This document shows, piece after piece, positions 10,375 to 22,499 of a stretch of DNA of 64,000 nt (within the stretch, counting starts at the first letter, position 1; every line of letters begins with the position of its first letter). The DNA comes from Nemophila menziesii (taxonomy: Eukaryota; Streptophyta; Magnoliopsida; Boraginales; Hydrophyllaceae): NCBI GenBank assembly GCA_029959085.1, contig JARWIR010000008.1, positions 17,284,001-17,348,000 on the forward strand, read 5' to 3'. Under the pieces are notes generated by a model, which was not told where the DNA came from, did not search any database, and saw nothing but the letters and a program-made list of their open reading frames with translations. The position numbers were made by a program, and so were the translations under genes.

Positions 10375-11570
10375 TTTTTTTTTTGTCAAATTAATAAGAT
10401 TACAATCTAGAACAAGCAATCCTATCAAACCAAATAGAACATTCAACGATAGACATCGGTTGACAGCCTGAGACATCCACACATTTCCTAGTTATTTTTG
10501 CTGCTTTGTCGGCGATTATGTTAAAATCTCTTTTAAAGTGTATCACCTTACACAACGGAAATCTCTTTAACCAACTTAGTGCTTCACTAACCATTGGTTT
10601 AATTCTCCAATTGAAAACACTTCCCTTACATATATACTCTGAAACACATCAAGGTTATCAAAGTAGAAAGAACTACTCTGAAAATTGAGATCTGCCGCCG
10701 ATCTCATGGCATGAAGCATGGCCCATGCTTCTCACTCAGCCGCCGAATTAACTCTAACTCTTTTAGAAAACTTATGCTTTATGATACCGTCCTTATTTAA
10801 TACCAATCGAGACAAGAACTGCCGGTTCCCAGCTATTAGTAAAGGAGGCATCGTTCATCCAAACCATGTCCGCATCGTCGTTGAGAAAAGGATTAGAATC
10901 GTCTTTACTACAATCACCATGTGTTGACGCCATTCCTTCCAATTTTTCGCTCTTACTGGAGAATAAATGTTTCAAGAGCAATTTTGTGTTATTGTTAATT
11001 TCATATATATTCCAAGCCTTTTTATCAAAAACAACTCTCATCCTAGCCTTCCATATGTTCCGTATTGTTGCTAATATTGTTGCAGTAACAAGTCTCTTAT
11101 CCCATCCATTCTTCGCATAGCTCTGAATAATATTTTTAATCCAATCGCTTATAGATCCGTTGAAAGTTTCATCAAGTTTGCATTGAAGTTGAGAGTTGGC
11201 CCAAACACCCATACTGAAAGGGCATTTAACAAAAAGATGTAAAATCGATTCCTCCTCGTTTTCGCACCATTCGCAAATATCATTATCTCTACATTTCCTT
11301 TTCTTTAAATTGCATTTGGTTGGGATTGCATTATTATGTAATTTCCATATAAAGTTCCTGATTCTGAGCGGAACATTCGATCTTCATATAGTGTTCCACA
11401 TTTAGCTATCGATACTTTCTCCCGAAGCCGATGTCTCTCCCTCTCTTTCCACTTCTTTTTGGATTCGTGTCCGGCCATATAATCCTATCTTCTTTGTCAA
11501 GTTGAAGAATTAGAATTTTACGAATATCGGCTATATCTCTTATCGTACAGAAGTCCATTAAGAGATTGAA
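10375..11570 (-). mobile_element. 5'-truncated LINE: zinc-binding and RNase H regions, decayed
   Basis: Reading the minus strand, 11550-11400 gives a DIADIRKIL...DRIIWPDTN stretch typical of the region after LINE reverse transcriptase. 11212-10793 gives a segment ending VWMNDASFTNS, an RNase H start. 10594-10400 gives HFKRDFNIIADKAAK, an RNase H C-terminus. The parts lie in different frames. Poly(T) at 10375-10384 marks the 3' end. I found no convincing TSD. The sequence differs from the RNase H of the LINEs at 9659 and 26080, so it is another family. Confidence 0.75.
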
Positions 11571-11651
11571 ATTTCAATTTGACATATTCGAATTAAAAAA
11601 CTATCTTATATACTTTTTTTTGTCAAAATCTGTCTTATCCACTTATTGTTT

Positions 11652-12255
11652 TTTTTTCGGGTTGGGTAAACGGTTGTATTAAAAGGAAAACTGTACACTA
11701 TACAAAGGAGTTTCCTACCTAGGCCCGAAAGCTTAAGGTAGCAACAAAGAAGCAAAATACAACTAACTCATACTAAACTAATAAAAGCTAGTTTCCCACT
11801 CCCATCCATAAAGGAATGACGAGTTAACAAGGAAAATAATATGGAAAATACACATCATTTGATTTCCTTGGTAACCGTTTCTCGTGTCATCAAATCACCT
11901 CTCATAGTTAGGTGATTTCTCGCTTTCCAAATGTAATAAACTGTTACTCCAAACCCGATTCTCCATGCTTTTCTCCTCCAATTTTCTCTAGCTTTAAGCT
12001 TTTTAAGCCATTTCAAAGAGCTAAGAATCGTATTCAATCTCCTTATTTAATCCTAGCCATGATTTAACCTCGTCCCATATTGACCTTGCATATGAACAAT
12101 TGAAATAGAGATACTTATTCGATTTGAAATCTTTCCCACATAACTCACAAAGCGGATCTAGCTCCATATAAGTAATTCTACCCTTCGTTTTAAGTCTTTC
12201 GCTCAATGCCATCCAAACAATAATAGCATGCTTAAGAAACACACTTGAGTAATTC
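11652..12255 (-). mobile_element. 5'-truncated LINE with zf-RVT region
   Basis: The minus strand encodes an AIIVWMALSERLKTKGRI stretch followed by a CELCGK zinc-binding region (12242-12021), then the downstream segment ending TVTKEIK (12037-11855). This is the same family as the old LINE at 18490-26035, which has MELDPLCELRGK and an ...RVIKETK end. The 3' tail is poly(T) from 11652. A perfect 16-bp TSD, TATCCACTTATTGTTT, lies at 11636-11651 and 12256-12271. No RNase H follows, unlike the LINEs at 9659 and 26080. Confidence 0.88.
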
Positions 12256-12271
12256 TATCCACTTATTGTTT

Positions 12272-12799
12272 GGTAGATGATGATGATTTCTAACTTATTA
12301 CTTCAGTGGCAAAATCATGATACCGTTATAGTTTGGATTTTTAGCGACCAAGACTCTAGGTACTGCACGTCGTGGTCGTTATAGACTGGTTTATACCGAT
12401 CACGCGTGGTCGATAATTAACAAACTCACAAAAAATTAATTAACATCATATTTACCACATATATGGTTGGTATTTATCCTAAATATAAACAAAAAGAATA
12501 TCTCTTTACTGAGCGATGGGTGGCCGAGAAAGGATTTAATTAAATAAATAATGTGTATATACTTTATCGACGCGTGAAGAGTGACAGAAGACAATTCGGA
12601 GTTGAGATAAAGAGTTATGCGATTTACTTCCACCATGGCTCAATCTTGTCCAACACTAGCTAAAAACGGGTTGGACTATTTTTAACCCAACTAAGTGAGC
12701 CCCTTAGGAATCAAAATGTTTTTAACCTAGTATGTAATTATTTTAGAAGCTCACAATTTAATACACACTTGAAATACTACACCCTATTTTGAAAAGCTA
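12272..12799. other. Unassigned DNA
   Basis: Bases 12340-12415 contain AGCGACC/GGTCG repeats in both orientations, reminiscent of DNA-transposon subterminal repeats, but I could not define ends. Nothing else is recognisable. Confidence 0.4.
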
Positions 12800-12985
12800 C
12801 ATGCCTGGAGCCAGAGAAGAAGAAGAGGAGAATTGTTTCTACACCAAATTCCACTGTTCTTCATCATTCAGACTCCGTTTTCCATCGATCCTTAGAGTAA
12901 AATTATTTCATTTTGTATTCTAAACATGAATCATGAATTATTATCTAGTGTTTTCCATTATGATAAACCATTATAATTCAAAATT
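12800..12985 (+). mobile_element. Plus-strand LTR fragment (R/U5-like)
   Basis: It contains an AGAAGAAGAAGAGG tract, TTCTTCATCATTC and CATTTTGTATTCTAAACATG. These resemble the reverse complement of 13060-13190 (ATATTTTATCATTCTAAACATG), so it looks like a piece of the neighbouring LTR in opposite orientation. The boundaries are approximate. Confidence 0.4.
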
Positions 12986-13763
12986 TAGGGTTCATACATT
13001 AAGTGTTTCTCAAGCTAGTTGAGAGAATAATTCATAATGAAAACGGTAAAAACAATGAATAAAAGTGTAATAATCATGTTTAGAATGATAAAATATGAAG
13101 AATTACACTAATACTTGATGGATGGAATGATGTGGAATGGTGCAAAAATGGTGAAAAACCTTTGTTGTCTTCTTTTTCTATCTCTTGATCCACCGTTATA
13201 AGAGTCCAAAAATTGTGGAACTCCTTACTTTAATCCATAATTTATTATATATTAAGTTGTAAAAATGTTTTTGGTATGGTATGACCCATTTAAGTGGTCC
13301 AAGTTAACCTAAAATTGTTTTAAGGGAATATGCGCTAGTTAGAGCCACGATAACGAAAAATTTAATAACTCTTTTAATTTAGCTCCAAATTGCAAACCGT
13401 CAGATCCTACGTGCTCCTAACTTCAATATTCTACCATGAAATCCAAGGGCTTATCCAGAATCCAAACTAATTTTGTGTGGTGACTCCAACAAGTTGATTT
13501 CCAAATCTAGTTGGTAGATGCTTCCACTTTCCAAAAGTTTAATTATGGCATTTTCTTGTCATGACTTTGGGTTCTCCTTGTCTTTTCAACTTCTATCGGG
13601 GTCTTGTATCATCCAATTACCTAAGAGTTGGACACTTACACAAAAACCAAAACTAGACAAGAATTCGTAAATCATCAAACACAAGGGAATAATCCGAAGT
13701 CCAATAAACCACCAAAATGATGTCTCGTTATATTGTTATTTCATCACAAAAGACGAGTCATCA
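12986..13763 (-). mobile_element. Truncated LTR (3' LTR of an Athila-like element)
   Basis: On the minus strand it begins TGATGACTCGTC at 13763 with the 46-bp hairpin (13718-13763). It is collinear with 15909-15085 down to GGGTTCATACATTAAG at about 12985, after which the match stops, so the U5 half is missing. Directly upstream on the minus strand is GGGTCT, then the end of another LTR. Confidence 0.75.
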
Positions 13764-13775
13764 AGACCCTGTCGT

Positions 13776-14359
13776 TAGGGCTGCAAACGAGCCGAACCGA
13801 GCCGAACTTTAGCTTTCTTGAGTTTGTTTGCTAATATTTTAGTGAGCTTGAGCTTGGTTTGAGTTTGAAACGAAACAAGTTAACCAAACTTTAGCTTTCT
13901 TGAGCTTGGTTCGTTAACTAACGAGCCGAACTCAAACAAACCCTTAGCGGACTCAAACTCGAGCCTTGGTGAGAGTATCAGTTCATTTGCAGTCCTAGAT
14001 TCTAGTAGTATATTTATTAGATATAAAAAAATTACGTATTAGATATAAGATATTTTAGTTATGATTAATTACATATACATAAGTTTTACGTAGTTTTGAT
14101 TTTTTGCATATATACAAATATAATTTTTAATTGAATATATCTACCAAGCCTACTAACGATCTCTTCAAGAACCCTTACCAATCTGTTCACGAGCTTAACG
14201 AGTCGAGCTTGTATAGGTTTGAGTTTGTCTCATTTAGTAAACGAGCCTGAATTTAAAGTTTGAGCTTGGCTTGTTTAACTAACGATCCAAACTCAAACAG
14301 ACCCATAGAAAACTCAAACTCGAGCTCTTGGTGAGAGTATCGGTTCATTTGCAGCCCTA
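13776..14359. mobile_element. hAT-type MITE, 584 bp
   Basis: The left end is TAGGGCTGCAAACGAGCCGA; the right end, complemented, is TAGGGCTGCAAATGAACCGA, giving a terminal inverted repeat of 17 matches in 20. A perfect 8-bp TSD, CCTGTCGT, lies at 13768-13775 and 14360-14367, as expected for the hAT superfamily. The interior is built of inverted GAGCTTGAG/CTCAAACTC-type repeats and has no transposase. It inserted exactly over the joint between two LTRs. Confidence 0.92.
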
Positions 14360-14361
14360 CC

Positions 14362-15909
14362 TGTCGTCCCTAGAGTGTGATAAATAAATCAACACCCGAG
14401 AGAGCTACTACTCGAAAGTGTATGGATTGTTGACAACTATTAAAAAGGTAGTAAGGGGGGTTTCGTTATCTATAGGGACGTGAGGTTAATACCTTTGTGT
14501 TTCATAAAATGATTAGGGGCTGATTCGCAATTGCAGAAAGTAAAAGATGTATTTGTTGGGTTTTCAATTAAGATGGACTAAAATGAAAATAAATTCAGCT
14601 AATTATAATTAACTAACAGATGAGAATGCAAGAAAAAAGATTACGACAAGAATTATAGATCGAGAACTCGCAAGTAATCCACACTAGTTGATTCTACGTT
14701 TTATTATTTAAGGGTGAATTGGGAAAGATGTTATAATTGGGATTCAACTCTCTTCCTAACTCCCTAAGGTAGCTTAGGACACTTCCTAACACCACTAGAG
14801 ACCTATCCCGTGTGAACTCTAAAATGATGATCGGTGCCTAAGGCTCTCATCCAAATGACTATCCGGTTAGTCAAGACCTCCCAATTCAGTAATTAACATC
14901 GTACATTTATATATTATTTTCCGTAACCAAACCCCCTTCCCGAGTGAAAGTCCTAATTACTAAGGTCAACCCTCTATTTGCCCAAACTAATGACTGGAAT
15001 TTAAAGTCAAATTAATAATCAAAGCAATAAATTAACAATTCATTTCAATTATTCAATCCTGAATCTCAACAAAACCTAAAGAATTAACTTAGGGTTCATA
15101 CATCATACGATTCTCAAGCTACGAGTGATACAGTTCATAGATAAATACTGGAAAATAAAAAATAAAAGTGTTATATTCGTGTCCAAAAGAAGAAAATAGG
15201 ATTACACTAATATTTGATGAAAGATGATGAGCAATGGGTGTGGAATGGCATGGAAAACCTTCTTTTCTTCTTCTCCATTTGTTAATGGCTTCTACTAGGC
15301 GTTACATAATTATGAAACCATTTTTTTGATCTTTAAAATCTGATAGATTGGGTTTGCAAAATATTTTTGGAGTTGTGGGACCCATTTAAGTGGCCCAAGT
15401 CAACCAAAAAACGTTTTAAGGGAAGGCGATATGCTTTGAACCACGACATCGGCAAATTCAATAACTCTTTCATTTTAGCTCCAAATCATGAACCATCAAG
15501 TTATACGCGTTCCTTACTCCAAGTAAAATATATAAATCCAAATGATCATTCATAATACTAACCTATTATGTGTGGTGACTCTAACAAGTTGATTACCAAA
15601 TCTGGTCGTCACATGCTCACACTTTCTAAAAGTGGTTGAATCATCATTTTACCCTATGACTAAGGGATGATCTCGTTTTCTTGACTTCCTATCATCGTCT
15701 CAAAATATTATATAATCCAAGTACCTAAGTGCTTCACCACACTTAACACACATTTAACACTCAAAATCTTTAAAAGTATCAAAATATTTGAAACTAGACC
15801 AAAGTTCATAAAACATCAAATACTATGGAATAACCCCTTAAATAAGTCCTAAAAACCCTATATAAATGTATCCTAATATGATTATTCTACCACAAAACAT
15901 TAGACATCA
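14362..15909 (-). mobile_element. LTR (5' LTR of an Athila-like element), 1548 bp
   Basis: On the minus strand it starts TGATGTCTAATG (15909) and ends CTAGGGACGACA (14362). The CCGTACACTT-like motif is present as ACTCGAAAGTGTATGG at 14410. The 46-bp terminal hairpin is mutated in its inner arm (15864-15909). The outer flank GTAGT has no partner because the far LTR is truncated. Only six bases (GGGTCT, counting past the hAT insertion) separate it from the next LTR. Confidence 0.8.
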
Positions 15910-18280
15910 GTAGTGCAGTTTATATGATGAGCATGTCAATTTTCGTTGAAGTTCAGGTTCAAAACAGGGGATAAACTGGAGAGAAGTTAAATCTTGAAAA
16001 TTTTGGAGCATCGGTTAGATACTATATGGGAGTTGGTATATCAGGAGCGTGATTTCGAGTCAGGGGGGAAAGGTTTGACGAAATTCGATAATTTTGGAAT
16101 TTATTTAGACAGAGAAAGAGGAAAAGTTGAATTTTGCAATATTTCTAAGCCTTCATTGGATAATTTGAGGTCACAAGTGCATCGGGAGTACGATTTAAGT
16201 TAGGGGGTACTTGAAAAAAACAAATTGTTTTAGAATTTACAAGAAAAATAGAAGAAAAATAAATATCTTTTTTTTTGGAAAACATGCCAAATGAGTCAAA
16301 TATGAACCAGTCTTTGTATCAGCATAAACCTACAAGAGACTAATGAATTCCTTTTGACCATATCCAAGTAAAGAATATCAATTGCATAAATTTAAAGTGG
16401 TATTGATGAGTCAAAATGTGTCACCCACCAGTTCGGTCTGGAGAAGGTTTTACTGGGCCTAATTTGAGGTGATCACACACAAGGACGAGGATAAAGTATA
16501 TTTGCCGAGGGGTAGGAACACCAATCTCTCCCGAGGGTAAATACACTGAATAATTCAGAGTCATTGATGGGTTAATTAGAGGATAGCTATTTTATGTTTG
16601 GTAGGAGGCAATTACAGTTCGGACCCTACCATAGCCTAAACTACACACTCATTTTGACCTAAATCTACACACCACTCCCATCATCTGAGCGTATCTACAA
16701 CACCTATGAATACCCATTATGTAGTAGAATTTGATACCCCATATCTCTCTCTAATAATAGTTTTGGTTATTATACAGTAGGCATAAGTCTCCATACCACC
16801 TTGACTTATACGAATACCCACTAGCAATAATGCTAATGTTGCGTTGAAAAACTATTAGGAGCGTACCTCCCTTTGGACCTGACTTAGTGTTTGGTTTTAA
16901 GAAGCCTCGGTAATGCAACTATCTCCCGGGAAGGTCAAAAGAGGGCTCGTCGACGATGATCAAGAGTTAGGTACACGGTTATTGTGGAGATTTGCCGTTT
17001 AAATACTTAATTCAATTACTTAACCCCTTCCACTTATACTTCTACTTATTTGGTATTATGCTCGTGGCCTCGGATTGATCACCTTGTTGATCGATTGGTT
17101 AATGTTAATTTTCGTGTTCTATCATTGTTGGTTGGTAAAGAACAAAATTACCCATTACTGACCACTATAGGCACCTTTAGCGACCGTATATGCGGTCGCT
17201 AACCATTATTGTGGTAATGTGAATTTGATTTTATTATACTACACGCCCTAAATTATACAATACATTGCAATACTAATCCATATATTATACAACACAACCT
17301 ATATTATTGACCTAGCTATCCTATATAGGGGTCCCTAAAGTAAGAGCTGTTTTTTATTTAAAATAATTACACTATGAGTTGTTATATCATGTAAAAGAGC
17401 TTATATTTCATGATCATAACTAAAAATATTTGTAGAGCATTGAGATATTTTAAAAAAAAAATTGAAGATCAAGTGAGGATTTTAATAATTATATAAAATA
17501 CAAAATATTTTAAAAGGAAAAAAAATAGTGGTGAAGCAACAACCAATCCGGGAAGGGGAGGGTGGGAGTTGCCCCCTCTTCAGTTTTTAAAAATTGATAA
17601 AATATTTTGACCCCTCTGAAATTTTCAGAATCTTCACTTGACCCAAATTTTTTTAAATTTATATTATTAACTTTAATTAATTTTATTTGTATAAATATTT
17701 TTTTTCTATAATAAAATATAGATTATGTCGTATAATATGTAGAGTTATAATGTAACTAATATAAATAAATTTGATAAGGACTTATATTCCATTATTTTTG
17801 CATAATATGGAGACCTCGCAATTGACTCCCGAAGAAAAATTACGGGAGCGCTTCCCCCGAACCTCCTTGCCTACTCCCTCCAAACAAAATTCCTGGCCCT
17901 ACCCTTTCCTTGGAAAAAATTGTAAGAGTTAATTTTTCTTATCAAAACTCAGGAAATCCACCAACACATATCTCTGCCCATGTTTTTGCTGTTTTTATCA
18001 AATATTATTTTTGGGGAAAAGAATTTTTAAATCCGCTCTAACATAGGGTTCACTAAAATAGTCTATTTTTAAACATTTGTATAATTATTAAGAGAAAAAA
18101 TTATATTGAAAAATCCCCCCAATTAATTGAGTAAATCCAATAGAGTTAATTGAGAAATTTGTTTTAATGGGCATTTAAGTATTATAATTCACAATTAGAC
18201 AATCCTCGTTCCTGGTTAGTTTATTTTTAATATTGTTATCTTTTGGTATTGTTCTATTGAAATGTTTTTTCTTTATACAT
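15910..18280. other. Unassigned region between LTR and LINE remnants
   Basis: A 70-codon ORF at 15994-16203 has no recognisable domain and ordinary composition; I do not call it a gene. Bases 17140-17215 form a fold-back with AGCGACCGTATATGCGGTCGCT at its core and CATTAC/GTAATG at its edges, probably a tiny DNA-transposon derivative. Bases 17560-17880 contain TTGCCCCCTC and TTGACCCCTCTG tracts of the kind found in decayed plant transposons. No host gene is seen. Confidence 0.4.
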
Positions 18281-18370
18281 CGGAGAGTCATTTTGACTCT
18301 ATTAAGATTCAAATCCAAGACCTCTAAGTCATGGAGTCTCAATCTTCTCCATTTGGACAAGGTCTCATTC
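18281..18370 (-). mobile_element. tRNA-like SINE remnant
   Basis: The minus strand reads CTTGTCCAAATGGAG..., then GGTCTTGGATTTGAATC..., then AGAGTCAAAATGACTC. This has the spacing of RNA polymerase III A and B boxes and lines up over about 76 positions with the better-preserved SINE at 33484-33599. No TSD was found, so the extent is approximate. Confidence 0.4.
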
Positions 18371-18525
18371 ACCTTTAAAAATATGTTGTTACCGAATTTC
18401 ACACTTGTTTATAAATATGTATAATCTGGTTACATGAGAGAAATTGGATAGAGTTAGAGGTATTGTCTCCTAAATTTTCTTATTTAGCGTCTCTCTTATC
18501 TATTCAAGCCCTAAATTCTTTGAAC

Positions 18526-19248
18526 ATGCTTTCCAGATCATCAAATAACAAGAAAGGTTCATCACCGGGTGACCTTGACCCAGGAGACACCAAAAAGCCA
18601 CCAGACACCATGAACCTCACATCATAGATAATCCCAAAAAGTCGGTTACTTCCAAGCATGAATAACCTCACGTTATCCGATAACTCGTCAGATCTTGGTC
18701 TTTTTGAAGCTCCTAAGGTTGGATCTCAAGTGAAAGCCCAAATGGGTATTATGCTAACAAACCCTACACTTGAATCAATTAGGGAAGAAGAATTTGATAC
18801 AACTTCTCTATCATACACTGAAGTTAGAAGTCATTTCTCCCATATAATAGGTGGCGCTATCGATCGATGGGTGAACATCATGCCTTGGCTGAGTAAGGTG
18901 GAGGGGAAGGTTAGTGCCAGTGGGATTTTTGGGGAAAAGAGTGATCGAATATCTAATTTAGGAGAATCTGATACTTCCATGGAGACTAAAGCTAAACTTC
19001 TCCCTGAATTGGATGAGAAATCTATAGGATTTCTAGATAAAGCATCGAAGAAACTCATTGCACATGAAGTGTTTGTGAAAATCCTTCAAACAAATTCACT
19101 TTCTAAAAATGTCCCCTTAGTGAATACTAGTAGCCCCAGTGTGAAATTGAATGTAAATTCTTATACATCAAAGAATATTGTCAATTTAGGGTGTCAAAGA
19201 ACCACCAAGGAATTCATGAATATGACAATGACCTTGTCCCTAATATGA
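18526..19248 (+). pseudogene. LINE ORF1, N-terminal part
   Basis: The ATG at 18526 opens a frame that meets a TAG after about 35 codons and then continues in the same frame to 19248. It is Ser/Asn/Lys-rich with no clear fold. The DUF4283-like nucleic-acid-binding region follows in another frame at 19386-19691 (KDWNVIFKVLRHPSG, RGPYYSYGRHLVL), as in plant LINE ORF1 proteins. Nothing here can be functional. Confidence 0.6.
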
Positions 19249-20359
19249 TAAGTCTGGGTGTGAAACTTAAGGAGAAAGAGAAAGGCAATAAAATGTAATA
19301 CAAGAGTGTGATAATAAACAATCCTAAAGCTTCGGTGGGTATGTAACTGCAATACTTTGAGCCCATAAAAGGAGATAAACTCATTTTGGAAGAGAGTGAT
19401 GTGTTAATTATTGAGGAAGATTTTGGATTCTTGTTAATTAGTTATGTGGTGGGTAAAAGAAAACTGGATATGGAGGATATTCAAAAAATTATGAAAGATT
19501 GGAATGTTATTTTTAAGGTTCTAAGGCATCCTAGTGGTTCGTTAGTTTTCAATTTTGAAAAATCCGAGGATGTGAAACGTATTCTTACAAGAGGCCCTTA
19601 CTACTCTTATGGGAGACACCTCGTGCTATCCAAGATACTAGATTTTTTTGGTTTTAGGAAATCAGAAAGCACAAAAATTCCTTCTTGGTAATACTTAGAA
19701 AGCTCCCTGAGCAAGCTAGATCATATATTGGGCTGGCTAATATAACTTCTCTTGTTGGAAATCCATTTCAAACCGATGGTGTAACCTTTAAAGTAAGGAT
19801 ATAAGTTATACTCAAGTATGGGTAAAGAGTTTAAAGTGAAAGTGGAATAGGAAAATTTACCACCTTGTTGTGGTAAGTGTACGACATATGGGAATATGGA
19901 GATTAATTGCTATTATGTTAATGAAGGTGATACTCATAAGGGAATGAAATTGCTAAATAGGAATAAGATGTATTGAGATAAAAGGAATTTTGGAGGAGTT
20001 GTATCAACAATTGGGAGTGAAATATGGGACAAGAACTTCAACTGTGAATTGTCAAAGTGCATTCCCTGTTAAGTACACTAAAGTGCGAAAACATATTCCA
20101 TTATTGATAAATTGCACCTTGATTGGGAGATGTGTAAATGAATGAAATCGGAGAGTAGTCAAAACGGTTTTTCTAGAAACAAAATACTATTCTAAGTGTA
20201 TTATGCACACTTGTACACCCTTTGGAATGCATGTAAAGATGCAAAATCTTCTTGCAGTGCAGACTAAAGTTGCTGAGTGTGATGCTGCAAAAGGGTTAGT
20301 AGCTGATTACGAGTAGTTGTGTAATCCTGTCCGAGAAGTTAGTGGTGAACTAGAAACAG

Positions 20360-21912
20360 TGATGTCTCCCTTTTTGTGATAAATATATATCCTTAGGGGA
20401 CATCATCTTAGGTAGAAATTTGACTTATTATATGGACTTTTGAGCTTATTTTGTCATATTGCACATTCTCCCCTCAAAATTATGTTATTTGCATTTTAGA
20501 GCTTTTTTGAGTTAATTCATTTGTTTTAGCATGAAGTTCTTAGGTACATGGATGCTATGGAGCACCAATATGAGGAGGAAAAGTGAAGTTTAAAGTCTTA
20601 GATCAAGAGAAGAGGTCAAAAGAGAGAAAGTACCACTCAAAGAGTTGAAGAAAAGCATAAGAATCTGGATAGCTATTACTTCCTGCTGATTTCGAGCCAA
20701 AACGGTATTAATTCAGGTTTGGTGATTCAAAGGAAAAAGTTGTGCCTCTAAGTTAGCTTGAATTGAGGACTGGAATCATGTGATTTGGACTTAAGATGCA
20801 AATGTTACGGCTGTTTTAGTGGACTGTGTACAACAGTTAAGGGATTTACTAATTAGACTTGGGTCTTAATTACTTAATTAAGCCCAGGTTTAGACCTAAT
20901 CCGATTTTAAGCACTATATAATCTCCTTTAGACCTCATTATTCAGCACCTCTCAATTAATCTTCAAATTAAATCATCTCTAGAGAGAGCGTCAAGCGGCA
21001 GAAGCAAGAGCAGGAGCTGGAGAATCCATTTTCTGCAACAACAGCTCAGGTCGTCCTCCTAATTAGGTTCTTCCTATTTTTATTTATGCTTTTAGGAAAC
21101 TTGTATAATTCTAATTTCTTTTTCATTTTGTATTTAATTATGAGCTAAATAATCTAATACTTGAGACTCGTATTTTAGGGATGAACCCTAATTTCTAATT
21201 TAGTATTTTCTGATTTGGGATTATATATAATATAAATTAAATTGGGTATTCCTATATTACCTATTATTTCATGCTTATTTACTATATTTGATCAATGCGC
21301 AAATTAGAAATAGGTTTTAGTAATTAGGCTATTGAATAGTGGCGGTGATCACCTTGACGGGGGTTTAATTAAGGAACTAGGTAATAGATTTGTGGTGTTC
21401 GCCGATGATCCTGCGGGCTTGACTAACCACATTTCCAATTGGGTATAGATCTTAACCATCTGAACGTAGCTTATAATCGCCCTGACAGGGTCTATAATAC
21501 TGTTGGATAGCTTCTAAATCTACCCTGACGGGAATTAGGAGATTGTAGAGTCACGACTAATATAAAATACCGATTTTGCCCTTAAACAAAAACAACAAAT
21601 ATATGAATTTAGGTGATTCCCTAGCGAGACTCAAGTATATCTTTTATTTGCGTCTAATCTTATAGTATTTACTTTTAGTAATTTGTCTCTTTGCGTCTAG
21701 TAGTTTAATAACTCAAAACCAAACAAATATATTTTATCTTTTATTTTCTGTACTTGCAATTACTTCTACTTATCTCTTGGACATATTGGTTATACCTACG
21801 CAATCCTTGAGAACAAAATCCCTTATATCTATCTATTACTTGAAACGCCCGTACACTTGCGGTTAGTAGGTCCTCTAATTTGTCGTTTTTTATCAAACCC
21901 CAGGACCCACCA
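20360..21912 (+). mobile_element. Solo LTR (Athila-like group), 1553 bp
   Basis: It starts TGATGTCTCCC and ends CAGGACCCACCA. The flanks are AACAG (20355-20359) and AAAAG (21913-21917), a 5-bp TSD with one mismatch. The 46-bp hairpin spans 20360-20405. A TATATAAT-type box lies at about 20912. CCTTGACGGGGG and related motifs lie at about 21350, 21480 and 21525. CCCGTACACTTGCGGT is at 21848-21863. It is the closest relative in the window of the solo LTR at 6074-7634. No internal region is present. Confidence 0.88.
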
Positions 21913-22499
21913 AAAAGGTACTGGTTCTAAGCAGCTGCGATAGACTGGAACATTACCAGCAGAGCATAGAGATGTGACATATTTTAGAAATAACAATATG
22001 ACATCATGCAGAGTAGAATAAAGAAATGCTACTACAGATTTATGAGAAATTGGTAACAGTTTTAAACTCGTGAAAATGATGGGTTGCAAAATCGTGTATC
22101 CTTATAAAATGGTGAAGATCAAATTCGTTTGTATACGGGTAGGATTGTAAGAGGCCAAGTGAAGATCACATAGTTGAGGATATGGGTATTTCAGGTTTCA
22201 TAAGTGTTTTGGGTAGTTCAGATTATAAAGACTTGAGCTTGAGCAATGAATTTGAGGCCGGAAAGTAGTTTGTTTTTGTGGTTAGTAAAATAACAAATAA
22301 AAAAGAAATGAGCGAGAAAAAAATGTTAGTTAGGAGAGAAAAACATGTATCATGCGAAATTATTGGATGACTATAGGCACAATTATTGAGAGCGCGTATA
22401 AGGGGAAAGCCTCGATATGTTTTAATGATTAACACATCTTGTATTACGAGGGGTTTCTGCTCACCCCATAAGAGATGAGTGTTAGGTAAACTTATCCGA

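Noticed and set aside
15994..16203. Possible small gene of 69 codons
   Set aside because: No domain, no promoter context and surrounded by decayed transposon sequence; kept only as a remark.
18658..19248. Host gene of 196 codons
   Set aside because: It is part of a LINE ORF1: same frame as an upstream ATG past one stop, followed by DUF4283, endonuclease and reverse transcriptase remnants.
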